64,000 bases of DNA from the NCBI GenBank assembly GCA_012295275.1, contig CM022672.1, forward strand, positions 29,893,059-29,957,058. The letters run 5' to 3'. The position numbers were made by a program, and so were the translations under genes. Source of the stretch: Chrysomallon squamiferum (lineage: Eukaryota; Mollusca; Gastropoda; Neomphalida; Peltospiridae). The notes below the pieces were generated by a model. The model was not told the origin of the DNA, did no database searches, and saw nothing but the letters and a program-made list of their open reading frames with translations. This document shows, one piece after another, positions 1 to 12,165 of this stretch. Position 1 is the first letter of the stretch. Each line of letters begins with the position of its first letter.

Positions 1-570
1 GGTCTGGCCTCCAAAGCTGCAGACTGATTAATACCTAATGTCGAAAGAGTCTTTAATCGAGGCAACGACCCCATCTAGACACCAGTGTTTTAAGAATTTT
101 TCTCTTCTGTTGGGCCGTTCTAATGCGGCAAAGTATTCAATTTCAACCGTTGAATATACTAAGTGTTTAAAAAGTGTCATTTCTTTTCATGGCTTATCTC
201 CCTTTAATAATTTTCATATAGTCCAAATTATCCTCATAGCTTTACTCCAGAGAAAAATTGCATAGTTGCCAGGTTTGTGTTTAAATCCAAAAATCATTCT
301 ATATGGATTTAGTTTGAACTAGGTGCCAAAAAGTTGTTTACAAATGGGTTCAATACATTTAATAAATGATTTAGTTTTGCTGCAGTAAAAAAAAGGCATG
401 CAAGACCGAGTCCACCCCGTAGCACACTAGGCACTGTGGAATGGCCTGAATCTTCCAGTCATAAAGATGTTTTCTAACTGCAACACCATGTCTAATAATT
501 TGATCAATTAAACCATAGTCATTATTTTCAATTAAACCAGAGTTTAATGTCTGCCAATAAATCCGCCATT
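1..570 (-). repeat. LINE 3'-end relic, unit 1 copy
   Basis: This block recurs at 10157-10695 and 28606-29150. Read on the minus strand, the best preserved copy (unit 2) gives a typical C-terminal tail of a LINE ORF2 protein, so this is judged a decayed LINE 3' end truncated by the window edge. The plus-strand ORF seen here (38-265) is antisense to that reading and is not considered a gene. The LINE clade is not resolved. Confidence 0.5.
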
Positions 571-933
571 TTACCAGTTTACAAGTGACGTCATGATTTT
601 ACTTTCATGTTACAGTTTAAATGCGGTCATGACATTTACGTAAGTCAAAGCATCACGAACTCCGGAAATATATCGATCTCTTCTTGTTCGAACATCGTGT
701 GAAATTGAATCACAATGTTTTTCCACTCGATAATCTGTGTACAAACCCGTACATTCCATGACGTCAGTATTTTCAAAAGACAGGAACCGTAATTCATCAT
801 GAAACCTGTCGGTAATGACCCCTCTGTAAACGTGACTTCCAAGTCAAGGCAGATAAAACGGGGTAAATGGCGAGATTTTTGCAATAATTGTTCTGGAATT
901 TGATTGCATTTATTATTATTATTAAATACTAGT

Positions 934-943
934 TCTACTACTA

Positions 944-1015
<72 letters not shown>

Positions 1016-1016
1016 T
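934..1016. repeat. (CTA)n microsatellite
   Basis: A nearly pure CTA trinucleotide run, followed by an imperfect ATT/ACT tract to about 1130. Long hydrophobic or poly-valine ORFs across it are artefacts of the repeat. Unit 3 has the counterpart at 29507-29577; unit 2 has only a few repeats at 11037-11050. Confidence 0.9.
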
Positions 1017-1144
1017 TATATGATGATTATTATTACTAATATTATTATTATTCCCATTACAACTATTATTACTAGTATCACTGTTATTATTACTAATACT
1101 ATTTTTATTATTACTATTGCTATAACAGCTATTAGTGGTGTTGG

Positions 1145-1975
1145 TGTTGTTACAGATTCTTACTGGTATGACCTGTACCCAGGTCAATCTGAACGAGAAA
1201 TTTGACTAGACGGGTCACAGCGATCTTACCTGATGCCAAACGCCTCGTCTGATGGATAATCTTACAGAAAATAATGCGTGGTCTTAACGGAAAATTTGGT
1301 AATTTCGGAAAATGTGAATGTTGTCCCACAGTTCTTCTGCTTAGACATGACTCGCGAGTATTCAGACCACAGCAACACGTTGCCGTTGCTGAGTCCAAGG
1401 ACGTTTTGAAGGATTCTGGCTGCAAAGGGGTCTGTTAGTTTTATGCTAATGAATGACCTGCTGCTGGAATAATGGAAGGACGGTCGTGCTGATTCTGCTA
1501 AAAGTGACCATTGATGATGTCACCTTTCCATACATTCCTTCCCACACCTTGACACACCCTCCACCACAAGGCACGATCTCCTGAACCGAACCAGTCGTCC
1601 CATTCGTTCTCTTCTTCTAACACGCCATCTTACATCAATTCTAAATAAACACAACCGGCTTTTATCAGTGAACAAATACCATCTGCAAGATGTTACGTCT
1701 GCAAGCACCGGTCCTCAAGTTGCAGTGTCACTCTTGGTCTCCCTGTCCTTGTCTGTCTGATACAGCTTTTCTCTTTAAGCTTACAGCACAGTACGGGAAC
1801 AAACAAAGATTCTTGTGACAAAGGCACAGACAGCCTTGTCCTGTGCCAGACCCACGGCTTGTTTGACGTTGTTACAGTTGTCATTCGTGGCAGACTTCTG
1901 GTGATTTTGTGGCCACTGAAGATATGTGATAGCGTGATATACCGTCTACGTCGACTTTGTACATGAGTTGCATGT
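1145..1975 (-). pseudogene. Decayed Tc1/mariner-like transposase, unit 1
   Basis: Minus-strand fragments in several frames match the order of a Tc1-type DDE transposase. From the N-terminal side there is a GRPRVT segment (about 1720-1760), then LFTDKSRLCLF-R-DVRWRV (about 1610-1685), which corresponds to the family's LFTDESRF block with its first catalytic Asp, then a LLWSEY-R remnant where the family has the second Asp (about 1330-1380), and a terminal GTGHTS (about 1160). Frameshifts and stops interrupt the reading. Related copies lie at 11180-12165 and 29715-30560, so the insertion predates the tandem duplication. No terminal inverted repeats were confirmed. Confidence 0.65.
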
Positions 1976-1979
1976 GTCA

Positions 1980-2177
1980 TTACTGATCTTCATAAGGCAC
2001 GTGCGTGCTTTTCATTTTTTCGCCCATTCTCATCATAAACGGCGTGACGTAGATCATTATTCTTCAAAGACTGCTGTTACGTTTCGGCTTTGTGTTTTGG
2101 ACTGATTAAATTTCATCTTGTTTTCTTTTTTTCTAAAATTTCATTTATGCAGTGGTAAACGTTCTTCCGACCATCTT

Positions 2178-2224
<47 letters not shown>

Positions 2225-2700
2225 ATGTGTGCATGTGTATATACACGCACACAAACACATAGACACACAGAACTGTTGTCATAGCTAAAAGAAAACGATT
2301 AACACTATTATGGTTTTTGTTCTCACGTCGACAGTATCTATTTATTACAATATTTTATAAACATCATTGAATTTCCATAAATCTTTATTATCATGTTTAC
2401 TCGAACTGCAAATTTCTGTAGCATAGCATTATTGAACTATCTGAATGTACATGTAAGTTGTGAATGGGTGAACAAATACAAAGCAGAAACTGGCAGAAAC
2501 TGGCTGACACTGCTGTCTGACAGAGATCAACCCAGAACAACTTATACAAGCCGAGAGTAGGTAAAACATCGATGTAACGTATCACATAATTTGCATATTA
2601 AATATTTATCGCTGCTAATCAATAAGGAAGAACTGTTCTCTGATTTTGTAACAAGTAATTACAAGACCATATATATTCATCAAAATTTATGAAACAGACT
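1980..2700. other. Gene-free unit-1 spacer with (GT)n at 2181-2221
   Basis: AT-rich sequence closely matching 30550-31270 of unit 3. Apart from a GT dinucleotide run, no open frame, RNA gene or transposon end is recognised. Confidence 0.5.
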
Positions 2701-2703
2701 ATT

Positions 2704-2828
<125 letters not shown>

Positions 2829-2950
2829 TTGGAGGTTCAAAATGGCAGTCATTTTTTATTAGCGATGACAGATCGGTCAAAATAAATAAATAACAAGTCG
2901 TTACAGTATAAAGAAACCTTAAAACTGTATGCGCACACCTTCTCTGTTTG

Positions 2951-2973
2951 ACTATTATTATTATTATTATTAA

Positions 2974-3007
<34 letters not shown>

Positions 3008-3066
3008 TATTTATATTTATTTATTTATTTATTTATTTATTTATTAGTAGTAGTAGTAGTAGTAGC

Positions 3067-3097
<31 letters not shown>

Positions 3098-3098
3098 C
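2951..3098. repeat. Compound (ATT)n-(TTTA)n-(TAG)n repeat
   Basis: Three simple repeats follow one another directly. A second ATT/TTTA block lies at 3366-3440. The TAG/GTA ending is also seen in unit 3 at 32609-32662. Confidence 0.9.
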
Positions 3099-3364
3099 TG
3101 ATAGCTTATAACGTAAGTTGTAATAGTACTGGCTTTTATAGTTATTTAACGCTAATTTACTCTTACCAGAAAAGAGAAATTAAAATATTTATGTGGTCAT
3201 TATTTTGAAGAAAATGTTATCGTCAAAATAATAATGTTAAAAAAAAAAAAAAAAGAAAGAAAGAATAAAAATTATCTTCATTTTAAACGTTGTGGCTTTT
3301 AACCATTCACGCCTAGTCCGCATGTGCTCAGCAATTACATAATTGCTATTCTACATCATCAGTA

Positions 3365-3426
<62 letters not shown>

Positions 3427-3795
3427 TTTTTTTATTTTTATTTTTAATTTATTTTATTTTTGACGTCAAATACTAATGCTAATTTATGAATCAATTATTA
3501 GCTCAAACTCAGGTCTGCATAGAATATTTATACCAACAATAATATTACTGGTAAACAGGATTACAAAAATACATTACATCATATTAAAATTTACATATTA
3601 ACTTCCGTGTTCAACTCCCGAGACTAACTCATAATTATGTAAGCAGGAAAATAACTGATGCTTCACAAATGAGGAGAAAATTAAAGATTTTTTTTATTAT
3701 TGCTATTACTTCTTTCAATAACACCGTAACAATATCGAATACCGAATTAAGCTTTTTCATTGCTGTTGAGAATCATTAATTTTGTATTTTTCGTC
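3099..3795. other. AT-rich unit-1 spacer without recognised gene
   Basis: Matches 32380-33000 of unit 3, interrupted by ATT and TTTA tracts. No coding frame longer than background, no RNA gene and no transposon ends seen. Confidence 0.4.
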
Positions 3796-3995
3796 ACATT
3801 AATATTTTGTGTCACTGCATAAATACTAAAAGTGAAAGAGCATGTTCTATTTATTGTGAAATACTTTTGCCCAGAAGACTTATCAGGCTGTTTGTCATAA
3901 TCTCTCTAACCATCTACTGGACTCAGGAGAACGCAAAAGCTTATACGTGCTTCTAAGCGTGTACTGGATATGTGCTATTACCTACGTATTATACG
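3796..3995 (+). promoter_or_regulatory. Conserved receptor-gene 5' flank (copy A); possible 5' UTR exon
   Basis: This block is nearly identical to 13041-13209 (before copy B) and 33003-33207 (before copy D). All three end at TACG followed by GTACGT, a good splice-donor shape. In B and D the start codon sits directly after a TTACAG acceptor, which implies an upstream non-coding exon, and this block is the best candidate for it. The assignment is inference; no transcript evidence is available. Confidence 0.3.
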
Positions 3996-4002
3996 GTACG
4001 TT

Positions 4003-4008
<6 letters not shown>

Positions 4009-4082
<74 letters not shown>

Positions 4083-4130
4083 ATATATATATATAGATAT
4101 ATATATCGATCGATAGATAGATAGATATAT
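4009..4130. repeat. (CT)n with (AT)n/(GATA)n tail
   Basis: CT dinucleotides to about 4076, then AT and GATA repeats. The same order (CT, then AT, then TTTA) follows the 5' flank of copies B and D. Confidence 0.9.
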
Positions 4131-4515
4131 TTGTTTATTAATTTATTTATTCATTTCCATGTTATTAATTATTCAAGGAGATGTGTATTATTATTGTTGC
4201 TGGGTTTTTTTTTTTTTTTTTTTATTTATCTCTAGTTTCTTTTTCGCTCATTCTCTTTCTTTTTGTTTGGTTGTTTCTGAGTGTTATTATTTTTTTTAAA
4301 TATATATATATAACTTTACTTCTGGATTTATATATCTTATCTTTCTATCTATGTACCTATCTATCTATCTGTCTATGTATCTGCCTATCTGTCTGCCTGT
4401 CTATTTATTTACTTATCTATCTGCCTTTTCTGTTTTTATCGTTCATTTTTATTTGTTTCTGCACTAATTTAGCATATTTTTATTACAAAATTTCTTAGAA
4501 TTTTTTAAAAGTCAG

Positions 4516-4784
4516 AATGTCTGTGCAACAGTTCTACACCCGTGTTTCACGGAGAGAACGATACATCGATGTACACCAGTAAACTTGTCTTGAACAAAAC
4601 CTCGCTTTCGTCCCATCGCCGGAAGCTGACGTCAGCAGATGACCGAAGACTAAGTTCAGTTATGATTGGCTCAGTCGGATGTGCTTTTATTGCTGCAGTT
4701 TTCTCCTTACTTGTTCTGTTAGACTGCAACAACCTGATACGAATTATTTACAACGTGTTTCCTAAAAACGATCCTCAGCCATAA
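4516..4784 (+). pseudogene. Receptor copy A: isolated last exon (juxtamembrane, TM helix, tail)
   Basis: This exon encodes C-L-C-N, then a polar juxtamembrane stretch ending KLTSADDRR, then the helix VMIGSVGCAFIAAVFSLLVLL and the tail ending in FPKNDPQP. It is nearly identical to the last exons of B, C and D. None of the other five exons is present. The sequence before it is the 5' flank of the gene, up to TTTTTTAAAA at 4510, so an internal deletion joined the upstream flank straight to exon 6. The acceptor has lost its pyrimidine tract (AAAAGTCAG against ATGTATTTTCAG in paralogs). A functional product is unlikely. Confidence 0.8.
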
Positions 4785-4935
4785 ACTTGTCAGTTAAACT
4801 GTATAAGAAATCAGAACTTTTCATTCGATGTTTTTGGTAATCTTTCCAGTCTTGGATCGAAGCTTTTTGTGGAATTGTGCGACATTTTGTTTTGACTGCT
4901 TTTCAAATTTCAACTTTTATTGTCAGCAAATACTT

Positions 4936-4974
<39 letters not shown>

Positions 4975-5350
4975 TGTTTAACTCTATCTTAAAATAACGC
5001 TGCTAGTCTAACCGTCATTTTAGAATAATGCTGAATGTTCACTCTCTTCGTAAATCTTTATAAGGTTACAAAGTTAAAAAAATAAATTACTTAATTAAAA
5101 TATAAATAACAAAAAACTAAAAATAAAATGTTGTATATTCTACCAACACAGATCTTGTACAGTGTCAGTAGATATGCTCTAAGAACTCGTTTAGTTCACG
5201 AAATGAGAGAATTTCTGTCATTCACTAGTGTTGAGAAGATTACGACCTATAACCACGATAAAATCTCGACAAACATTTCAAAACGTAACGAAAATGCCTA
5301 AATCGAGCGAACATAAAAATTGTTTGTTAGGGGTTGGAAATAATATAAAA
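4785..5350 (+). other. 3' flank of receptor copy A
   Basis: Homologous to the sequence after copies B, C and D. An AATAAA at 5091-5096 is the candidate poly(A) signal, about 310 bases after the stop. Homology with the longer 3' flanks ends near 5280, before the hairpin seen in B-D, and resumes at about 5330 with sequence matching 26810 onward. Confidence 0.5.
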
Positions 5351-5403
5351 TTAACGGTAATATGACAACAACAACAGCAGCAGCAATAGTAATAACAACA
5401 ACG

Positions 5404-5429
5404 TATTATTATTATTATTATTATTATTA

Positions 5430-5507
<78 letters not shown>
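5404..5507. repeat. (ATT)n microsatellite
   Basis: Trinucleotide run preceded by a CAA/CAG-rich stretch. The matching site after copy C is 26884-26946. Confidence 0.9.
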
Positions 5508-5508
<1 letters not shown>

Positions 5509-5629
5509 AAAGCAAGGGCAGATCGAGAATTTAAAAAGGAGGAGTTATATGATTGATGAGATTGCTACAAAATAAGAGAGGAGATTCCTTTGTTCTCTTC
5601 ACGATTGAATGTAGCGCCAAGTTAAGAAT

Positions 5630-8600
5630 AAATGTTTGGAACTTGCATATGATTAGGACTAGCATTTGATACTGGGTTAGCGTTAGGGTTACAGTTAGTG
5701 TTAGGGTTAGGCTTGGAGTTAGGTTTATTTAAATTTTATTACGACTGTTATGATAATGTCCAAAATAATTCGAGGGTCATGATTAGATGTACTGTTAGCG
5801 TAATAACTAATTTTGGGTACGTACGTAGCGTTAGGGTAAGGCTAGGGTAAGACTTAGGGCCAGGATTGCGCTTAGAGTTAGGGTTATTTAAATTTTATTA
5901 CCTATGTCTTCATAATGTCCAAAATAATATGAGGATTAGGATTCGAAGAAGCGTTAGGGTAAGAATTAATGTTTGGGACCCTAATCCTAATCCTATCCCT
6001 AACCCAATCTCAAATTCTAAACATTATCTTACGCAAAAATTAATTCTGATATTAGCGGTGCTTCCAATCGTGACCTACAGATTATTTTGGACATTATCAT
6101 AACGCTCAGAAAACAGTTTAAATAATCCTAGCTCTAAGACTAACCCTAACCCTAATCCTGACCCTAACACTAACCCTAACACTAACCCTAACACTAACAC
6201 AATCTCAACTTCTGATCCTAATCCTACGCAAGAACCAAACATTATCATTTACCGCAACGCTACTTCCAATTATTTTAGACATTATGATAATACGTGTAAT
6301 AAAATTTAGAAAAATCCTACCCATAAGGCTATCCTTAACCCTAACCCTGACCCTAACTCTAACCCTAACACTAACAGTAACACTAGCTCAACTTCTAAAT
6401 CTAATCGTATGCAGGACCCCGAAATTAATTCTTACCTCAACGCCACTTCCAGTCGTGACCCTCAAATGTTTTGGACATTATCTTAAAACTCGTAATCAAA
6501 TTTAAATAACCCTAATTCTAAGACTAAACCAAACACTAACCCTAACCCTAACCCTACCCATAACCCAATTTCAATTTCTAAACTTAATACTATTCAGGTC
6601 CCAAATATTAATTCCAGTGCTAATGCCACTTCCGGTAGTGACCCTCAAATTATTCTGGAGATTTTCGTAACACTCTTAATAAACTTTAAATATCCCTAAC
6701 TCAAAGGCTAACCTTAACCATAACGCAGTCTCAGTTTCTAAATTTAATCGTACGCAAGTCCCAAACATTAATTCTGATGCTAACGATAATTCTGGTCGCG
6801 ACCCTGAAATTATTTTCGAAATTAACATAAAACTTGTGATAAAATTTAAATAAACCTAGCTCTAAGGCTAGCCCTAACCCTAACCCTAAGGGTAACCCTA
6901 ACCATAACTCTACCTCAAGTTTCAAACCAAATCCTAGGCAAGTCCCAAACATTAATCCTTACCCTAACGCTACTTCCAATAGTCACCCACAAATTATTTT
7001 TAGATTATCATCACATTCGTAATAAAATTTAAATTAGCCTAACTCTAACGCTAACCCCAACCCTAACTCTAACAGTAACATATCCCTAATCCAATCTCAA
7101 CTTCTGAACCTAATACGGCATCACACCCAAACATTAATTCCAATCGTGAATATCAAATTATATGGGCATTATTGTAACACTCGTAATGAAATTTAAATAA
7201 CCATAGCTCTAAGTTTAACTATAAACCTAACCCTAAACTATCCTTAACCAAATCTCAAATTCTAAACTTCATCCAGGGCAAGTCCTAAAATTTAAATAAT
7301 CCTAAGTCTAAGGTTAACCCTAACACTAATCCTAACTCTAAGGCTAACCCTAACCCTAAACCTAACTCTAACCCTATGTCTAACCCAATCTCAAATTCGA
7401 AACTTAATCGTACACAAGTCCCAAACACCAATTTTTACCCTAAAGCCACAGCCAACCGTGACCCTCAAATTCTCTTGAACATTATCATAACACGCGAAAT
7501 AGAATTTAGATTAACCAAGATCTAACGCTAACTCTAACCCTAACCCTAACACTAACCCTAACCCTAACCCTAACCCTAACCCTAACCTTAATAATAACTC
7601 TAAGGCTAACCCTAACCCTAACCATAACCATAACCATAACCCTAACCCTAACCCTGACCCTAATCCTAACTCTAAGGCTAACCCTAACCCTAACCCTAAC
7701 CCTAATCCTAACTCTAACCCTAACCCTAATCCTAATCCTAACTCTAAGGCTAACCCTAACCCTAACCCTACCTCTAAGGCTAACCCTAACCCTAATTCTA
7801 AGGCTAACCCTAACCCTAACCCTAACGCTAATCCTAACTCTAAGGCTAACCCTAACCCTAACCCTAACCCTAACCCTAACCCTAACCCTAACCCTAACCC
7901 TAACCCTAACCCTAACCCAAACCCTAATCCTAACTCTAAGGCTAACCCTAACCCTAACCCTAACCCTAACTAAGGCTAACCCTAACCCTAACCCTAGTCC
8001 TAACTCTAAGGCTAACCCTAACCTGAACCCTAACCCTAACCCTAACCCTAACTCTAAGGCTAACCCTAACCCTAACCCTAATCCTAACTCTAACGCTAAC
8101 CCTAACCCTAACTCTAAGCCTAACCCTAACCCTAACCCTAACACTAACACTAAGGCTAATCCTAACCCTAACTCTAATCCTAACCCTAATCCTAATTCTA
8201 AGGCTAACCCTAACCCTAAACCTCACACTAACCCTATGTCTAACCCAATCTCAAATTCGAAACTTAATCGTACACAAGTCCCAAACACCAATTTTTACCC
8301 TAAAGTCACAGCCTACCGTGACCCTCAAATTCTCTTGGACATTATCATAACACGCGTAATAGAATTTAGATTAACCAAGATCTAACGCTAACCTAAGCCT
8401 AATCATAACACTAAGGATAACACTAACCCTAACCCTAATACTAACACTAACACTAACCCTAACCCTAACCCTAATCCTAACTCTAAGGCTAACCCTAACT
8501 CTAACCCTAACCCTAACCGTAACCCTCATCCTAAATCTAAGGCAAACCCTAACCCTAACCCTAATCCTAACTCTAAAGCTAACCCTAACCCTAACCCTAA

Positions 8601-9470
8601 TCCTAATCCTAATCCTAACTCTAAGGATAACCCTAACCCTAAGCCTAACCCTAAACCTAACCCTAACCCTAACCCAAACTCTAATGCTAACCCTAACCCT
8701 AACCCTAATCCTAACTCTAAGGCTAACCCTAACCCTAACCCTAACTCTAAGCCTAACCCTAACCCTAACCCTAACCCTCAAATTATCTTGGACATTATCA
8801 TAACACGTGTAATAGAATTTAGATTAACCAAGATCTAACGCTAACCCTAACCCTAATCCTAATCCTAATCCTAACTCTAAGGCTAACCCTAACCCTAACC
8901 CTAATCCTAATCCTAACTCTAACCCTAACCCTAACCCTAACCCTAATCCTAACTCTAACCCTAACCCTAACCCTAATCCTAACCCTAACTTTAAGGTTAA
9001 CCCTAACCCTAACCCTAATCCTAATCCTAACTCTAAGGCTAACCCTAACCCTAACCCTAACTCTAAGGCTAACCCTAACCCTAATCCTAACTCTAAGGCT
9101 AACCCTAACCCTAACCCTAACCCTAACCCTAACCCTAACCCTAACTCTAACCCTAACCCTAATCCTAACTCTAAGGCTAACCCCAACCCTAAAGCTAACT
9201 CTAACCCTATGTCTAACCCAATCTCAAATTCGAAACTTAATCGTACACAAGTCCCAAACACCAATTTTTACCCTAAAGCTAAGCGTAAACCTAACCATAA
9301 CTCTACCTCACGTTGTAAACATAATCCTAGGCAACTACCAAACATAAATACTTACCCTAACGATACTTCCAATACTGACCCTCAAATTATTTTGGACATT
9401 ATCGTAACACTCGTAATGAAATTTAACTAACCCTAACTGTAACGCTATTCCTAACCTTAACCGTAATCCT
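5630..9470. repeat. Degenerate telomere-type satellite, with orientation switch
   Basis: About 3.8 kb of TTAGGG-derived sequence. From 5630 to about 5975 the plus strand carries GGGTTA; from about 5977 onward it carries CCCTAA, so the array is inverted on itself. Between telomere-like runs there is a recurring spacer with landmarks such as CCCAATCTCAAATTC, CAAGTCCCAAACA and GGACATTATCATAACAC. The last landmark recurs near 6091, 6279, 6475, 6660, 6819, 7002 and 7166, which gives a basic monomer of about 160-195 bp. Later monomers (7479, 8339, 8791, 9397) are stretched by CCCTAA/CTCTAAGG expansion. Leu-Gly and Arg-Val repeat ORFs here are artefacts. Confidence 0.9.
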
Positions 9471-10150
9471 ACAGATTACAAACGATTACCTGCAATAACA
9501 GAATCCAACAGAAATAAACGAAAGAAATAAAGCGGAAGCTAACTCCGTAATGTGTACAAAACGCACAGAAGATCATATCCGTTAAAGCAACAATTTTTTC
9601 AGTTTGATTTCGTTTTCAGGTTTTATGGTTGACAGTGTTTTCTCTGAGGCCCGTGATACACGTGCGTTGTCGGTCATTCAAGAAACGTTTGCTATCAAAT
9701 TGCGGAAAGTCGACAAAAATTAAACTGTTGACTTGAGATTTGACGTCACAGTTAAAGCTATCAGTCTGGAAGTTGGGCGAGTTTACACGAACGATACAAG
9801 GTAATCTACAGAGTTGATGGTAAAGGCAAAACGTAGGCTTTCTTTTCCATTTATCGTTGACGAAGTTATTTGGAGCAATTCTCTAAACTGAAGGCAGTTA
9901 AACTTTCATGTTGCAGCAGTATTGTTTAAGTTAATATCTAAGTGAATGAGAGAAAGACGTTTTGCAGTACGGGCGTTTTGAGAAGATTTTAGAAAATGAT
10001 TTTTGTTTTGAATTTTCAGGGATTCGCGTGAACGCTATAATAAAAAAAAGTGACCTGGTCTGCGGACCTGGTCTCCAAAGATGCCAGCCGGGACGTCCAG
10101 GTCAACTTTTTCTAGGTTTTGTGTATTTTGCCACTAATTTTCATAATTGA
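9471..10150. other. Spacer at the start of unit 2
   Basis: Homologous to 27717-28600, except that about 260 bases found at 27735-27990 are absent here (the join is near 9500). No gene is recognised. The short ORF at 9962-10150 is not preserved in unit 3. Confidence 0.5.
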
Positions 10151-10156
10151 TATGTG

Positions 10157-10695
10157 ATGTCGAAAGCGTCATTGCACGAGGTAATGACCCCTTCGAAACA
10201 CCAGTGTTTTAAGAATTTCTCTCTTGGGCCGTTCCAATGCGGCAAAGTATTCAATTTCAACCCTTGAATATATTAAGTATTTAAAAAGTGTCATTTCATT
10301 AGATGGATTATCTCCCTCTATTAATTTTAGTGTATTCCAAATTACCCTTACAGCTTTACTCCAGAGAAAAATCCCTAAATTCGATGCATAGTTCCCAGGT
10401 TTGTGTTTAATTCCAAAGATCATTCTACAGGGATTTAGTTTGAATTTGATGCCAAAAAGTTGTTTAAAAATGGGTTCAATACATTTAATAAATGATTTAG
10501 TTTTGCACCTGTGAAAAAAAAGCATGCAAGACCGAGTCCACCGCGACGCACACTAGGCACTGTGGAGTGGACTCAATCTTCCAGTCATAAAGATGTTTTC
10601 TAACTGCAACAACATGTCTAATCATTTTATAAATTAAATCAAAGTCATTACTTTCAGTTAAGCCGCAGTTTAATGTCTGCCAATAAATCCCGCCA
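10157..10695 (-). repeat. LINE ORF2 C-terminal relic, unit 2 (best copy)
   Basis: The minus strand, read from about 10690, gives IYWQTLNCGLTES, then a DWKIESTPQCLVC segment and VLHAFF. That is the W-K-I...C..C......H.F pattern typical of the tail of non-LTR retrotransposon ORF2. It is followed, after a stop, by an open stretch to about 10170 containing KAVRVIWNTLK. The order and spacing fit the region after the reverse transcriptase. The element is inactive, and clade assignment would need a profile search. Confidence 0.6.
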
Positions 10696-11179
10696 TTTTA
10701 CCAATTTATAACTGACGTCATGATTTCACTTTCATGTTACAGTTTAAATAAGTCAAAGCATCACGAACGCCGGAAATATATCGATCTCTTCTTGTTCGAA
10801 CATCGTGTGAAAATGATTCACAATCTTTTTCCAATCGATAATCTATGTACAAACGCGTACATTCCATGAGGTCAGTATTTTCAAAAGACAGGAACCGTAA
10901 TTCATCATGAAACCTGTCTGTAATGACCCCTGTATAAACGTGACTTCCAAGTCAAGGCAGATTAAACGGGGTATATGACGAGATTTTTGCAATAATTATT
11001 CTGGAACTTGATTGCATTTATTATTATTATTAAATACTACTACTACTACTATTATATGATGATTCTCATTACTAACATTGTTATTATTGCTATTACAACT
11101 ATTATTACTACAATCACTGTTATTATTACTCCTACTATTTTTATTATTACTATTGCTATAAAAGCTATTAGTTACTGAT

Positions 11180-12165
11180 TCTTGCTGGTATGACCTGTAC
11201 CCAGGTCAATCTGAAAGAGAAATTTGACTAGCAGGGTCACTGCGATCTTACCTGATGTAAAACTTGATGGATAACAGAACAGAAAAGAATGCGTGATCTT
11301 AAGCAACCCGTAAAACAACGAGTATCTTCTGCTTATTGAAACAAAGCCTTATTTGGGCAGCAACATTCCCGCAGTGACTTGTAACCAATCAAATCTGTCC
11401 GCAATGAAATGTGTCGTTCGTAACGCTTCGTCATTAGATATAAAACACTGATGAGACAAGAACACCTCAGGTGTACGTTACCAAAAGGTACAAACCACTC
11501 GAGAACTCATAGCGACGGATACAGACGCCTTCGACGTTGTCAGAATCGTCACCTTGATCAGCAATCACGAGGTAATTTCGGAAAATGTGAATGTTGTCCC
11601 ACAGTTCTTCTGCTTGGACATGACTCGCGAGTATTCAGACCACAGCAACACGTTGCCGTTGCTGAGTCCAAGGACGTTCTGAAGGATTCTGGCTGCAAAG
11701 GAGTCTGATAGTTTTATGCTTATGAATAACACCACGACCTGCTGCCGGAATAAAGGAAGGACAGTCGTGCTGATTCTGTTAACAGTGACCACTAAAGACT
11801 TCACCTTTCCATACATTCCTCCCCACAACTTGACACACCCTCCACCACAAGGCACGACCTCCTGAACCGAGCGATAAACACGGTAAACACGACATCTTAC
11901 ATCAACTCTGAATAAACACAACCGGCTTTTATTGGTGAAGAATACCCTCTGCTAGATGTTACGTTCGCAAACACCGGTCCTCAAGTTGCAGTGTCACTTT
12001 TGGTCTCTCTGTCCTTGTCTGTCTGATGTCGTATTTCTCTTTAAGCTTACAGCACAGTACGGGAACAAACAAAGGTTCTTGCGACAAAGGCACAGACAGC
12101 CCCAACATTGTGCCAGACCCTCGGCTTGTTTGACGTTGTTGCATTTGTCATTCGTGACAGCCTTG
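11180..12165 (-). pseudogene. Decayed Tc1/mariner-like transposase, unit 2
   Basis: The minus-strand frame 11921-11565 gives CLFRVDVRCRVY, then EVVPCGGGCVKLWGGMYGK, the Tc1 block usually seen as GGGSVMVWGGIS, then ARILQNVLG and VLLWSEYSRVM, the relic of the block around the second catalytic Asp. The N-terminal part continues in another frame at 12144-11959. An unrelated 270-base insertion (about 11300-11570) separates the C-terminal end. Frameshifts make it inactive. Confidence 0.75.
11300..11570. other. Unit-2-specific insertion inside the Tc1 relic
   Basis: Unit 1 (near 1288) and unit 3 (near 29850) run directly from the GCGTG(A/G)TCTTAA block into the GGTAATTTCGGAAAATG or equivalent block. 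Unit 2 has about 270 bases between them. The inserted sequence has no recognised terminal repeats or coding match. Confidence 0.5.

Noticed and set aside
645-1187. 180-residue minus-strand ORF with poly-Val
   Set aside because: It is driven by the CTA/ATT repeat, and no conserved non-repeat part was recognised.
7506-9264. Long minus-strand ORFs of Leu-Gly/Ala-Leu-Glu and Arg-Val repeats
   Set aside because: They are translations of CCCTAA-type satellite; the reading frame is open only because the hexanucleotide unit lacks stops.
5630-9470. True chromosome end (telomere)
   Set aside because: The repeats are degenerate, flip orientation and are flanked on both sides by duplicated gene units, so they are interstitial.
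10169-10525. Stand-alone 118-residue minus-strand gene
   Set aside because: It continues a LINE ORF2 tail from the adjacent frame and is broken in the two other copies.
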